Source: Luteimonas suaedae
GTDB taxonomy: Bacteria; Pseudomonadota; Gammaproteobacteria; Xanthomonadales; Xanthomonadaceae
Length of the DNA stretch: 61,404 nt
Assembly: GCF_008312895.1 (NCBI RefSeq)
Contig: NZ_VSSP01000017.1
Location: forward strand, 1 to 61,404
Reading direction: 5' to 3'
Below are positions 27,710 to 36,949 of this stretch, piece by piece. The notes beneath the pieces were generated by a model, which was not told the DNA's origin, did no database searches, and saw nothing but the letters and a program-made list of their open reading frames with translations. Numbering within the stretch: the first letter of the stretch is position 1; every line of letters starts with the position of its first letter. Position numbers and translations under genes: made by a program.

Positions 27710-28813
27710 TCATTCGAATACGTTGTCTGCGCCGATGCCGATCGCAACGCTGTCGTCGGCGACCCGCACCTGGCCCTTTCCGCCACGGCCGCGGTCGTTG
27801 GCTTCGAAGCGGTTTCCGGTCAGGCGGACATTGCGCGAGCCGCCGCGCAGCACGACGCCTTTCAGGCGATTGTTGCGGACGATGTTGTCGGCGAAGACAC
27901 AATCGACGGCGGCCACGCCCAGGATGCCGTCGCTCCGATTGCGCTCGATCGTGCACCTGCGGATCGTCACCTCGGCGGCGCGTTTGTACAACATGATGCC
28001 GGGGCCGCGATTGCCGTAGACCAGGCAATCCTCGATCAGGACGTCGCGCGCCACATCGGTGTCCGGTTCGATGTCGATGCCTGCGCCCGGTGGTATGCCG
28101 CCGGTGTCGCTGAACTCGCAATCACGTATGCGCACGCGTCGCGAGCTGCCGATCGTTAGACCTTGGCGCCGGTTGTGGGTGCAGGTCACGTTCTCGAACA
28201 CGTAATCGCGGCCGGGCCGCGATGGCTGCCCCTTGGGCATGATGCCGCCCGCGGAAATGCCGTCGCCCCAGCAGCGCGAGATATGGATGTCGCGGACAGT
28301 GACGCGGGCGCAGCCGCGGATCCGGATGCCGTGCCCCCACTCGCCGGTCTCGCCCAGGTGCGTATCACGATCGCCCACGATGCGGCCGCCGGAAATCTCC
28401 ACGTCCTGGGTTTGCTCTGCGAACAACACGTACGCGCGCGGTGCGGCATTCGCCTTGGCCATGAGCCGGGCGCCATCGGCCATGGCCAGATGCATGCGGC
28501 TGCGCAACCGGACGCTGCGCGTCGGATCGATGAGGTAGGCGCCGGACGGTACGTGCACGGTGCCGCCGTCCCTGGGCAATGCATCGATCGCTGCCTGGAA
28601 CGCGGCGGTGTCGTCGCTGACGCCGTCGCCACGGGCGCCGTGCTCGCGCACGTCGATCCGGGTGCGCCCGCGCGCCCTGGTTGCCGCGGTCACTGGCGGG
28701 GCGATGGCCAGCCACGCGCCGCCGGTCGCGGTGGCCGCGACCAGCCCCGCCAGGCGGCCGAGAAAGCCGCGGCGGGCCCTGGTCGTTGCGCCGCCCGTCG
28801 CCCGTCGTCTCAT
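27710..28813 (-). CDS. Exported right-handed beta-helix protein (second copy)
   Basis: 367 residues. A basic N-terminus with RARRGFLGRLAGLVAATATGG is Tat-like. REHGARGDGVSDDTAAFQAAID near residue 55 opens a parallel beta-helix rich in IRDCEFSD, RRCTIERN and IVRNN turns. Same architecture as the protein at 25218-26369 and clearly paralogous (DIEPDTD/DIEPESG; ISRCWGDG/ISKCWGDG). The ATG overlaps the stop of the asparagine-synthase-like gene (ATGA), so the two are coupled. Likely role in processing the exopolysaccharide in the periplasm, as lyase, epimerase or hydrolase. Confidence 0.85.
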   Translation of the reverse strand: MRRRATGGATTRARRGFLGRLAGLVAATATGGAWLAIAPPVTAATRARGRTRIDVREHGARGDGVSDDTAAFQAAIDALPRDGGTVHVPSGAYLIDPTRSVRLRSRMHLAMADGARLMAKANAAPRAYVLFAEQTQDVEISGGRIVGDRDTHLGETGEWGHGIRIRGCARVTVRDIHISRCWGDGISAGGIMPKGQPSRPGRDYVFENVTCTHNRRQGLTIGSSRRVRIRDCEFSDTGGIPPGAGIDIEPDTDVARDVLIEDCLVYGNRGPGIMLYKRAAEVTIRRCTIERNRSDGILGVAAVDCVFADNIVRNNRLKGVVLRGGSRNVRLTGNRFEANDRGRGGKGQVRVADDSVAIGIGADNVFE

Positions 28814-30222
28814 GGTGCCTGCTCCCCCTGTGCCTTGCCGGCGCGGTGTTGCACCAGCCACGGCAATACGATCGCCAGCAGGTAGAACTTGGACGCGTGA
28901 TACTTGTTGCCGAGCCGGCGCCGGTTGCGGTCCAGCCAGTCGACGGCGCCGGGAAGCACGTCCCGCGCCCGCAGCGCGTGGTCGCGGACCACGTCGAACC
29001 GCTCGTGCGCCAGGCCGCACAGATCGAAGCGGAAGCTGCCTTTGTGCATGACGTAGGGCAGGTGGCCGAAGCGGGTGGCGATGTGCTTGCGGACCAGCAC
29101 CTTGCCCAACCCGGAAACCGGATCGATCTTCTGCGACTGCGGTACCTCGTGGTGCACCCACTCGCGCAGCGCCCGGTCGCAGAATGGATACGCGGCGTCC
29201 AACGATAGCGCGCTGGTGGTATAGAGCCCTTTGGCGAACGCGCCGGTCGAGCCGGCGATGGACAACGACATCGCGCGCCATTCCCAGTCGCTGGATGCGG
29301 CGGCGATCTCGTCCTCGAACAGGTTCAGGCGCTTGCGCGAAACCCGCGAGATGGGGCGCCCGAACAGCGCGTCTACCTCGGCATCGGTGAAGCGTGAACC
29401 CGGAAAGACGCGCTCGATCATGTTCATCTGCAGTGTGCCGAGCAGGAAGCACAACGGGAAACTGCGGTCGACCACCGGCAGTTCGGCCATGCGGCCCGGC
29501 ACCGGCCACTGCCGGGCGAGCCTGGCCAGCCATCGTTGCCGCGAACTGACGGGCGCGCCGAAGTAGGTGTCGGAGCCGAGCCCATCGATCACGCCGTCGC
29601 CACCGTGACCTGCGACCTCGGTTGCCAGGTCGACGTAGGACAGCAGCGCGAAGTCGGCGGTCAGCAGCGGCATGCGCGGCACGAGCGCCAGGTAGCGATC
29701 GTAGGCGCGCCCCGGCGAGCAGACGAGGGCTTCGTGCCTCAGCCCCAGCTCACGCGCGACCCGGCGCGCGGAATCGACCTCGTTCTCCTCGCGGCCGCCA
29801 AGATAAGTGATGCAGGCGACGTCCGGTCGCGTATCGGCGATGGCGATCGCCAGCGTGGTGGAGTCCTTGCCGCCGCTCTGCAGCAGCCACGGTGCGTGCA
29901 TCCGTTCGCAAGAGCGCGCGACCGCCTCGCACAGCAGGCGATGGTAGGTACCGACCCAGTCCCGATTTTCGTCCGTCGGGGTGGCGCTGCCGACGTCGCG
30001 GAACTTGAACTTGAAGACCGGGCTGGTGTGCATGTCGTGCTGCGGACAGAAGCCGAACGTCACCAGCCTGACGTCCTCGAACACGGAGTAGGGGGGGTAG
30101 ACGAACGCGTTGCGCAGGACATCGGCCACGGAAATGAGATCCAGCGCCCCGCGCGCGGGCCCGTTTTCGCATAGCTGTGAAAAATCAGGCTTGCCGTAGT
30201 ACGGCGACATGCAGATCTGCAT
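28810..30222 (-). CDS. Asparagine-synthase-like amidotransferase lacking a normal glutaminase domain
   Basis: 470 residues. The PP-loop LLQSGGKDSTTLA (SGGKDS at 116-121) and YLGGREENEVDSAR define the synthetase half of the AsnB family. The N-terminal 110 residues lack the Cys-2 nucleophile and glutaminase motifs, so it probably uses ammonia or a partner for nitrogen. In polysaccharide loci such proteins commonly amidate uronic acids; that is the inferred job here. It starts 11 bp after wzc and is translationally coupled to the beta-helix gene. Start could also be the Met four residues later. Confidence 0.8.
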   Translation of the reverse strand: MQICMSPYYGKPDFSQLCENGPARGALDLISVADVLRNAFVYPPYSVFEDVRLVTFGFCPQHDMHTSPVFKFKFRDVGSATPTDENRDWVGTYHRLLCEAVARSCERMHAPWLLQSGGKDSTTLAIAIADTRPDVACITYLGGREENEVDSARRVARELGLRHEALVCSPGRAYDRYLALVPRMPLLTADFALLSYVDLATEVAGHGGDGVIDGLGSDTYFGAPVSSRQRWLARLARQWPVPGRMAELPVVDRSFPLCFLLGTLQMNMIERVFPGSRFTDAEVDALFGRPISRVSRKRLNLFEDEIAAASSDWEWRAMSLSIAGSTGAFAKGLYTTSALSLDAAYPFCDRALREWVHHEVPQSQKIDPVSGLGKVLVRKHIATRFGHLPYVMHKGSFRFDLCGLAHERFDVVRDHALRARDVLPGAVDWLDRNRRRLGNKYHASKFYLLAIVLPWLVQHRAGKAQGEQAP

Positions 30223-30233
30223 CCGAGGACCCG

Positions 30234-32465
30234 TCAGTGTGAGATGTCGGTGGCGGGCAGATACGCGTAATGACTGTACGCGTAGCGGCCGGAGCCACGA
30301 TTCTGCACACCGTTGAAGATCGCGCCTTTTACCTCGACGCCGTTCTGCTCGAGCCGCTGCTTGGCGAGCGCAATCTCGCGCTGCTGGTTGCGGCCCCAGC
30401 GCACCACCATCAGGCAGCTGCCGACGTGGTGTCCGATCAGGGCCGCGTCGGTCACTGCCAGGACCGGAGGCGTGTCGACGATGACGATATCGTAGCTGTG
30501 CTCGAGCAGCTTCAGCACCCGGGGGAAGTTGGGGTCCATGAGCAGTTCGGATGGATTGGGCGGAACCGAGCCGCGCGAGATGAACGACAGGTTCTCGGCA
30601 CCGGGCACCTTGCGGATGGCCTCGTCGATGGAGATTTTACCGGCGAGCAGCTCCGACAGTCCGCCCATGGAACGGGTCCCCACTGCAAGGTGCACGGCAC
30701 CACGGCGCATGTCGGCGTCCACCAGCATGACCCGCTGGCCGGCCTGGGCCATCGTCACCGCCAGGTTGGCGCAGACGAAGGTCTTGCCGACGCCGGGGCT
30801 CGGCGCGACGATCATCATCAGGTTGCTCTTGCTCTGCTGGCGCGCGAAATGCAGGCTGGTGCGCAGCGTGCGTAGCGCCTCCATGGCCAGGTCGGACGGC
30901 GCGCGCAGCGCCAGCAGGTTCGGACGGCCGTCGCGGCGCAGGCGCCCAGCCGGCAGCGAGAATTCCTGCCCCTTCCGGCTGAACGGTACCGAGGCGAGCA
31001 CCGGCATTCCCAGCAGCTCGATGTCCACCGGATCCTCGACGCCGCGCCGGAAGGCCTGCCGCAGCAGCACCAGGGCGATCATCAGCATCGACCCGAGCCC
31101 GACGCTGCCGGCCAGGACCGGCAGTGGTTTCGGCCAAGCGGGATAGTTGCGATTGACCGCGGCTGGATCCACGATCCGCGCGTTGCCGACTGCGCTGGCG
31201 CGGGCGATGTTGAGCTGCTGCGCCTGGTCGAGCAGGCTGGCGTAGGTCTGATTGGTGACCTCCACGTCGCGGTTGAGCCGGAACAGGCCTTGCTGAATGT
31301 CGGGCAGGGCCTGGATACGACGCTCCAGAGCCTGCTTGTCGCCTTCGAACTGGCCGATCTGCCGCTGCAGCGTGCTATAGGCCGGATGCTCGCGGGTATA
31401 GCGGCCAGCAGCCTCGGTCATCTGAATGCGCAGTTGCATGATGCCCGATTCCAGCGCCACGGTCCGGTCGAGCAGCGCGCGGTTCTGCACCTCCACATCC
31501 AGCGTTTGCGTGCGCTTCTGGAATGCGTTCAACGCCGCCTGCGCCTTCGACAGTTCTTCGCGCACGTTTGGAAGCTGTTCGGACACGAACTGCAGGCGCT
31601 TGGCGGCCTCGGCGGAGTTGCGTGCCACGTTCTGGCGGATATAGGCCTGCGTCACCTCATCGAGGACTTGCCTTGCGCGCTGTGGATCTGCGTGGGAGTA
31701 CATGAGTGAGATGATTCCGGAATTCCTGCCCTGTTCGACCGCACTGATGTCGCGTTTCAACGCTGCCATGACGGTCGTCGGGTCGGACCGCGTCACGGTG
31801 AAGCGCGTACCGGGATGGGCCTGGAATTCGTCGACGCGGATGCGAATATCTTGCGCGCTTGCGTTCGCGCCGACCTCGCCGCGCACCAACACGTTGCCCT
31901 CCGGGTCTGAGAGCGTGTAGCGGCGACCATCCTCGACTCGCAGCTGCAGCGGAGCGTCGAGCAAGGCGTCCGGCACTTCCAGCCGGGAGATGTTGAGCCG
32001 TTCCCCGCCCCAGCCGTAGCCGAACCACGCAGGTGCCAGCCCGGTCGGTTGCATCTGCGTGAAACTCCGTGCCACCAGACTGCCGATCACCGGGAGCCGA
32101 TGCGGCTCGACCTGGATATCGAGGTCGAGATGCGCCATCGCCTCTTCCAGGACACGGCGCGAGGTCACCAGTTGTATTTCCGTCGATGCGGATGCCTCGG
32201 GCAATGCCCCCGGCTGCGCCGTGGCGTTGGCGCTCGCACCCGGCAGCACAGGGGGGCGACTTTCGACCTGCACCACGGCATTGGCCTCATACGTGGGGGT
32301 GGCCAGCGCGAGATAGGCGAGGCCAGCCAGGAAGAACGCGGTGATGCCGAGCAGGATCAGGCGCTTGTTCTCCATCAGCGTGATGGCCAGCATCGGCAGA
32401 TCAACGTCGCCGTCACTGTATTGCAGCGGCTTGCGGGGATCCGGTCGTGTCAGCGCTTTTGTCAT
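30234..32465 (-). CDS. wzc: Wzc-type tyrosine autokinase / chain-length regulator (BY-kinase)
   Basis: 743 residues. The N-terminal Wzz domain has a transmembrane segment near residues 34-54. A long coiled-coil periplasmic region (about 270-420) and a second transmembrane segment (about 445-465) follow, then a cytoplasmic kinase with Walker A APSPGVGKTFVC (about 550), Walker A' VMLVDADMRRG and Walker B DIVIVDTPPV. The C-terminal tyrosine cluster YAYSHYAYL is the autophosphorylation site. It controls polymer length and couples to Wza. The LMW phosphatase at 35 kb is the expected counter-enzyme. Confidence 0.93.
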   Translation of the reverse strand: MTKALTRPDPRKPLQYSDGDVDLPMLAITLMENKRLILLGITAFFLAGLAYLALATPTYEANAVVQVESRPPVLPGASANATAQPGALPEASASTEIQLVTSRRVLEEAMAHLDLDIQVEPHRLPVIGSLVARSFTQMQPTGLAPAWFGYGWGGERLNISRLEVPDALLDAPLQLRVEDGRRYTLSDPEGNVLVRGEVGANASAQDIRIRVDEFQAHPGTRFTVTRSDPTTVMAALKRDISAVEQGRNSGIISLMYSHADPQRARQVLDEVTQAYIRQNVARNSAEAAKRLQFVSEQLPNVREELSKAQAALNAFQKRTQTLDVEVQNRALLDRTVALESGIMQLRIQMTEAAGRYTREHPAYSTLQRQIGQFEGDKQALERRIQALPDIQQGLFRLNRDVEVTNQTYASLLDQAQQLNIARASAVGNARIVDPAAVNRNYPAWPKPLPVLAGSVGLGSMLMIALVLLRQAFRRGVEDPVDIELLGMPVLASVPFSRKGQEFSLPAGRLRRDGRPNLLALRAPSDLAMEALRTLRTSLHFARQQSKSNLMMIVAPSPGVGKTFVCANLAVTMAQAGQRVMLVDADMRRGAVHLAVGTRSMGGLSELLAGKISIDEAIRKVPGAENLSFISRGSVPPNPSELLMDPNFPRVLKLLEHSYDIVIVDTPPVLAVTDAALIGHHVGSCLMVVRWGRNQQREIALAKQRLEQNGVEVKGAIFNGVQNRGSGRYAYSHYAYLPATDISH

Positions 32466-32545
32466 TTCGTTCTACCAGTCAGCAGTGGCATGGGTCGCCG
32501 GTGTCGAGGCAGGCGGGCGACGGTTACAGATGGATCAGCGCGGAA

Positions 32546-34846
32546 CTACGTCCGTTCGCGGGTCAGTTCGGCGGCGGTCCGGGCCTGATGCGCGAATTGC
32601 GCCGTGTCGGCGGGCGCCGTGTGCGGCCGCATGCCGGCCAAGGCATCCAGGACGTGCTGGCGGGCACCGTTGCCGTTGTGCCTGCGGGGAGCGATCGTCG
32701 ACGGTTCGCCATCTAGCAGCGACAGCATCAGACGGGCGATCGCGGTCGGCTCGCCCGGGACACGGTTGACGTGCCTCGGCTCGACGGTCGTGACCGGCGC
32801 GCTGCCGTCGTGCACGATCACGATGGGCTTTTCCAACTCGATCACCTCCGCTCGCAGCTCACCGCAGCCGACGATCAGGTCGGCGTTGCGCATCAGGTAG
32901 ACCGCTGCCAGGTAGTCGGGCGCCTCGACCGCGTGGGCGTTCGCCAGTCCGTCCAGCCCGGCGTTGATGCGTTCGGCGACGGGCGATCCAGGGGGCACGA
33001 GGCAGACGATATCGACATCCGGACGTTGCTCTGCCACGTTGCGCAGCGCATGGGCGATCGCCTCGGTGTTGTCGACGGCGTCGGGTGTCTCTACCACGAG
33101 CAGCAAGGGACTGTCCGGACGGAGGAACGGATAGTGGTTGGCCAGCTTGCGGTTCAGTTCGAGATCGTGCTGGAACTGCTCGAGCGCAGCATGCAGCGTG
33201 TCGGCGGCGGTGTTGTCCGCGACCAGGATGCGATCCGCTGCGACGCCTTCCTCGATCAGGCTCTGGCGCGCCTGGCTCGACGCCATGTGCAGGGACGCGA
33301 GCGTGCGCACCGTCGTGCGTGCCGATGCGTCGGCACCCGTGCTGTGAGCGACCCAGGGTTCCACCGACACGACCGGAACGTTCCGCCGGTACGCGGCCAG
33401 TGTCGTCGCGAGCGCGGCGCCGGCGTCCGCCAGCACCAGCACCATGTCCGGCTCGACCTCGTCCAGTACGCGCTCCATTTCGCCCTGCACCGCGAGCGCG
33501 GCGTGGCCGGAGTCGTCGTTGGCGGTATCCAGTTCGATCTTCATGTCGGGCCGGAGATCGAACAGCTGCAGCACGTCCTCCGTTTCCGAGGCGGCCGCGG
33601 CGGTGATGCAGACCTTCGAGTCGAAGCGGTCGTCCTGCGAGATCTGTCGCGCGATCGGGGCAAGAGTGACCGCTTCCGAAGCTGCCGAGATCACGCACAA
33701 TGCCTTTACCGGCTGGCGTGATTGCGCGGGATCGGCGGAGATGGAGACGGTTGCGTCGCCATTGGCGCGGAGAGGGGTGCCGGCGGTCGAGCGCGTGGAA
33801 CGCCGCCGGCGCGCCATGGCCGGCGGCTTGAGCTTCAGCTGCGGCAGCCAGAAGACATACGCCGCCAGCAGCGCGACGAATGCGCCGGTGCTTACGAAAT
33901 CGGTCGAGTTGCGCAAGGCGTAGCCGAACATCGCCAGGAAGCCGCTGGTCGAAACAATCGCCAGCAGCGCCGCCCGTGGCGAGAAGCCGGCGTCGAGCAG
34001 AAGATGGTGGAGATGCTGGCGATCGGGCTTGAACGGCGAGAGTCCCTTCCGGAAGCGGCGGTACATCACGGCGATCGTGTCCATGACCGGCAGTGCCACA
34101 CACCACAGGACATCGACCGGCGCCAAGCGTCCGACGCTGGGATGGCTGAGATAGATCAGGCTCCACGCCAGCAGGAATCCCACCAGCATGCTCCCGGCGT
34201 CGCCCATGAAGACCTTGCGTCCATCAGGCCAGCCAAGATTGACGAACAGGTAGGGAATCAACGCGGCGAACAGGACCTGCAGCAGCAGCAGGATGCCCGG
34301 CGCCGACAGGCGCGCATCGCCGAACAGCAGGATCGCGATGATGGTGACCATCGTCATCGCGGCGGCCAGGCCGTCGATGCCGTCGAGCATGTTGTACGCG
34401 TTGATCAGCCCGATCACCGCAACCACCGTGAGCGGGATGCCGAGCAGGCCGAGCTTGGTGGCTTCGCCGAAAAGCGCTCCGAGGTCGTCGATGTAGTAGC
34501 CGGAGGCGGCGATGACCAGGCAGACCGCGGCAGCCTCGGCGAGCACCCGCGAGCGCACGCTCAGGCCGTTGAGGTCGTCGATCACCCCGATGACCACGAT
34601 CACCCCGGCGCCGGCCATCAGGCTTGAGACAAAGCGGCCGAGATACCCGAGGTAGACCAGCCCGGCGAGGGTGCCGAGAAAGAAGCACAGGCCGCCGATC
34701 AGCGGAATGTAGCCGCGATGGTGCTTGCGCTCGTCTGGCTTGTCGACGAGACCGAAGCGCCGGGCGATCGGCCGCAGCGAAAAGATGGCGAAAAGAGTGA
34801 CTGCCAGCGCGATAACGCTAGCTGCTACCAGCTTGGGATGCTCCAT
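32546..34846 (-). CDS. Initiating PNPT sugar-1-phosphate transferase (WecA-like) fused to a degenerate UDP-GlcNAc 2-epimerase domain
   Basis: 766 residues. Residues 1-340 are an 11-segment WecA-like polyprenyl-phosphate transferase with GVIDDLNGL (Mg site, 87-95), INAYNMLDGIDGLAA, FMGDAGSMLVGF and RQHLHHLLL. It should start each repeat unit on undecaprenyl phosphate. After a basic linker (345-375), residues about 379-720 resemble UDP-GlcNAc 2-epimerase (WecB): KALCVISAASEAVTLAPIAR aligns with the GTRPEAIKMAP region, and ASSQARQSLIEEGVAADRIL with its second-domain entry. Catalytic positions (His/Asp/Glu motifs) look lost. Start ATG at 34846 has an excellent GAGGAA site. First gene of the minus-strand polysaccharide operon. 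Confidence 0.85.
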   Translation of the reverse strand: MEHPKLVAASVIALAVTLFAIFSLRPIARRFGLVDKPDERKHHRGYIPLIGGLCFFLGTLAGLVYLGYLGRFVSSLMAGAGVIVVIGVIDDLNGLSVRSRVLAEAAAVCLVIAASGYYIDDLGALFGEATKLGLLGIPLTVVAVIGLINAYNMLDGIDGLAAAMTMVTIIAILLFGDARLSAPGILLLLQVLFAALIPYLFVNLGWPDGRKVFMGDAGSMLVGFLLAWSLIYLSHPSVGRLAPVDVLWCVALPVMDTIAVMYRRFRKGLSPFKPDRQHLHHLLLDAGFSPRAALLAIVSTSGFLAMFGYALRNSTDFVSTGAFVALLAAYVFWLPQLKLKPPAMARRRRSTRSTAGTPLRANGDATVSISADPAQSRQPVKALCVISAASEAVTLAPIARQISQDDRFDSKVCITAAAASETEDVLQLFDLRPDMKIELDTANDDSGHAALAVQGEMERVLDEVEPDMVLVLADAGAALATTLAAYRRNVPVVSVEPWVAHSTGADASARTTVRTLASLHMASSQARQSLIEEGVAADRILVADNTAADTLHAALEQFQHDLELNRKLANHYPFLRPDSPLLLVVETPDAVDNTEAIAHALRNVAEQRPDVDIVCLVPPGSPVAERINAGLDGLANAHAVEAPDYLAAVYLMRNADLIVGCGELRAEVIELEKPIVIVHDGSAPVTTVEPRHVNRVPGEPTAIARLMLSLLDGEPSTIAPRRHNGNGARQHVLDALAGMRPHTAPADTAQFAHQARTAAELTRERT

Positions 34847-35069
34847 GCGTTCCTCGGGGCTATGGCTGTCGACTGCTACGTGCGGATGCACGTACAACAA
34901 CCGCCCCCCTCAGCGGCTGACCTGTCTCCCGGCGTGCGTCTGTTCCGGGAAGCAGGTATCCAGTAGTGCGCGACTCTAGTCACAAAAACCTGATCACGAG
35001 ATGAAGGATTCAGGGCAGTTTCTAGACATGGCATGTTTGCGTGCGCGCCGTTCAGCTGGCGAACTACAT

Positions 35070-35531
35070 TCATGAACATCGAGATTTCGTTAAATCCGGT
35101 AGGCGCCGACACCAATGCTCGAGCGCCTCGCCGATTAGCCGGCAGCTTCGTTCGAAGTCATGGTCGTCGCCCCGATACGGATCCGGAATGTCGGCATTGC
35201 CCAGCCACTTCCCCAGCAGAAACGTCCGTACGTGTGCGTCCGGAGCCAAGGCGTTCAGTGCGGCGAGGTGCCGCTTCTCCATCGCGAGCACGATGTCCGC
35301 CTGTGCGATGAGCGCTGGGGTCAATTGCCGCGCCACGTGATCTCCTGCAGTCAGGCCGTGGGCGGCGAGCGCCGCTTCGGCGCGCGGGTCGATCGGATGC
35401 CCCGCCCGGGCGATCAGGCCCGCGGACGCGGCGGCGATGTCGTCGCCGGTGAACCGGTGCCGCAGCATGGCCTCGGCCGTCGGGCTGCGGCAGATGTTGG
35501 CGGTGCAGACGAACAGGACGCGTTTGGGCAT
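35070..35531 (-). CDS. wzb: Low-molecular-weight protein-tyrosine phosphatase (Wzb-like)
   Basis: 153 residues. The P-loop VCTANICRSP (C-x5-R) lies at residues 8-16, with the acid/base aspartate in ADIPDPY near 112. Expected to dephosphorylate the Wzc C-terminal tyrosines and so cycle polymer assembly. ATG at 35531 preferred over a TTG three codons upstream. Same strand as, and 223 bp before, the initiating-transferase gene. Confidence 0.93.
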   Translation of the reverse strand: MPKRVLFVCTANICRSPTAEAMLRHRFTGDDIAAASAGLIARAGHPIDPRAEAALAAHGLTAGDHVARQLTPALIAQADIVLAMEKRHLAALNALAPDAHVRTFLLGKWLGNADIPDPYRGDDHDFERSCRLIGEALEHWCRRLPDLTKSRCS

Positions 35532-35699
35532 GCGCGACAATCTAGCCGCGGACGACCCGCCTGCCGGTGAAGGCGCGGGGAGGCGCCGTGCCGCTGTTCA
35601 TCGCGTGCTCGTGCCCGCGGGACGGCCGATCCCGTATATTCGGTGACGCAATCGAGGTGTCCGCTCAGCTGCTTCCACCATGCCACCCGGAGATCCGCC

Positions 35700-36293
35700 A
35701 TGAAAGCCCATCACCGTTTCGCCGCCTGGTTGTTCGGGCTCTGCGCGTTGGCCCTGCTGGCCGGCTGCGCCACCGGCCCGCGCATCACCACCGAGGCCGA
35801 TCCGCGCGCCGATTTCTCCAGCTACCGCAGCTATGGCTTCTACTCGCCGCTAGCGATCGAGAAGCACGGCTATGCCACCGCCACCAGCGAGGCCGCCAAG
35901 GCCGCGGTGCGGCGGCAGATGGAGTCGCGCGGCTACGTCTACGATGCCGAGAATCCCGACCTGTGGGTCAACATCAATGCCTATCTCGAGCGCCGTACCG
36001 ACGTCAGCTCGGTGCCGACGGTCGACTATGCCTATTACTACAGCTATCGCTCGCGCGCCTACTTTGCCGTGCCGTACTGGGGTGAACGCACCCACGTCTA
36101 CCGCTACACCGAGGGCACGATGAACATCGATCTAGTCGACGTCGACGAGAACCGTCTGATCTGGGAAGGAATCGCGGTCGGTCGCGTTCCCAATCTCGAG
36201 CCAGAGGAGCGCAGTGCCCGCATCGACGCGACGGTGGCGGAGATCTTCGCGCACTACCCGCATCGCGCCGGCACGGCCGCACCGGCGATGTGA
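35700..36293 (+). CDS. DUF4136-type lipoprotein
   Basis: 197 residues. Signal peptide ending in the lipobox LLAGC-ATG (about residues 16-21), then the DUF4136 opening TTEADPRADFSSYRSYGFYSP and closing LIWEGIAVGRV...RIDATVAEIFAHYP. An internal Tyr-rich patch (DYAYYYSYRSRAYFAVPYWG) is notable. Probably outer-membrane anchored; function unknown. ATG at 35700 has GGAG upstream. Divergent from the phosphatase gene; no operon partner. Confidence 0.85.
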   Translation: MKAHHRFAAWLFGLCALALLAGCATGPRITTEADPRADFSSYRSYGFYSPLAIEKHGYATATSEAAKAAVRRQMESRGYVYDAENPDLWVNINAYLERRTDVSSVPTVDYAYYYSYRSRAYFAVPYWGERTHVYRYTEGTMNIDLVDVDENRLIWEGIAVGRVPNLEPEERSARIDATVAEIFAHYPHRAGTAAPAM

Positions 36294-36330
36294 TCCAGGC
36301 AATGGGACGCGGCTGCCGGGGCAACCGGGT

Positions 36331-36666
36331 TCAGACGTCGCTCGGAGCGTAGTCGAAGTCGAGGTCGAACTTGCCGTCGCGGCGCATGTCGAAACGGCAA
36401 TGGCGCCAGGGATCGCTGCCGTCGGCCGCCATCCGCTTGCGCAGTTCGATCAGTGCCTCGCCGATATCGCCGGCCGCCTGCGCAGGGTGCGCGTCGAAAC
36501 CGAAATGCGCCGGCTTGCCATCGTCGCCAGCGAACTCGAACGACACTTCGGACCAGTCGTCGCCGACCGTGGCCAACGCGCTGATGCGCTGCGCCCGTGG
36601 CGGCATCACCGAGGCCAGGATTTCACCGATGCGTTGGTAGAGCTCGGCATCCTGATCTGGGAGCAT
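36331..36666 (-). CDS. YezG-family immunity protein (DUF600)
   Basis: 111 residues. It has the YezG pattern: AELYQRIGEILASVMP at the start, ALIELRKRM in the middle, and a C-terminal strand pair reading KFDLDFDYAP. YezG neutralises the C-terminal nuclease of the YeeF toxin in Bacillus. Here it lies downstream of a toxin with that kind of nuclease domain, 283 bp away. The ATG at 36666 has AGG at reasonable spacing. A strong hairpin (36914-36936) between toxin and immunity gene suggests the immunity gene may have its own promoter. Confidence 0.8.
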   Translation of the reverse strand: MLPDQDAELYQRIGEILASVMPPRAQRISALATVGDDWSEVSFEFAGDDGKPAHFGFDAHPAQAAGDIGEALIELRKRMAADGSDPWRHCRFDMRRDGKFDLDFDYAPSDV

Positions 36667-36913
36667 GTGCAAGACCTTTGAAAGTTGACGAGTGTCCGCT
36701 TCTGCAAGCGGTTCGTGTTACCGCCCCTCCCGGGTGCGCTTGCACGCCACGTCAGGAGTGCAGCCGATGCTGATAGGATATCGGTCCTTTCGGATGAGGG
36801 GTAGCTGCCATCCTGTCGCTTCGGGACGGTGATGCTGGTCGCCATCCCGGGTGAGGCATGGTCGACTTCGGAGCGTCCCGCCCGGCCATTCATGGCCGGC
36901 GTTCGCGGCCGCA

Positions 36914-36936
36914 GCCGATGCCGACAGGGCATCGGC
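36914..36936. terminator. Hairpin downstream of the nuclease-toxin gene
   Basis: GCCGATGCC-GACAG-GGCATCGGC perfect 9-bp stem, 13 bp past the toxin stop. No clear T-run on the minus strand. Likely transcription or RNA-stability element separating toxin from immunity gene. Confidence 0.5.
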
Positions 36937-36949
36937 TAAGCGCGGCCGT

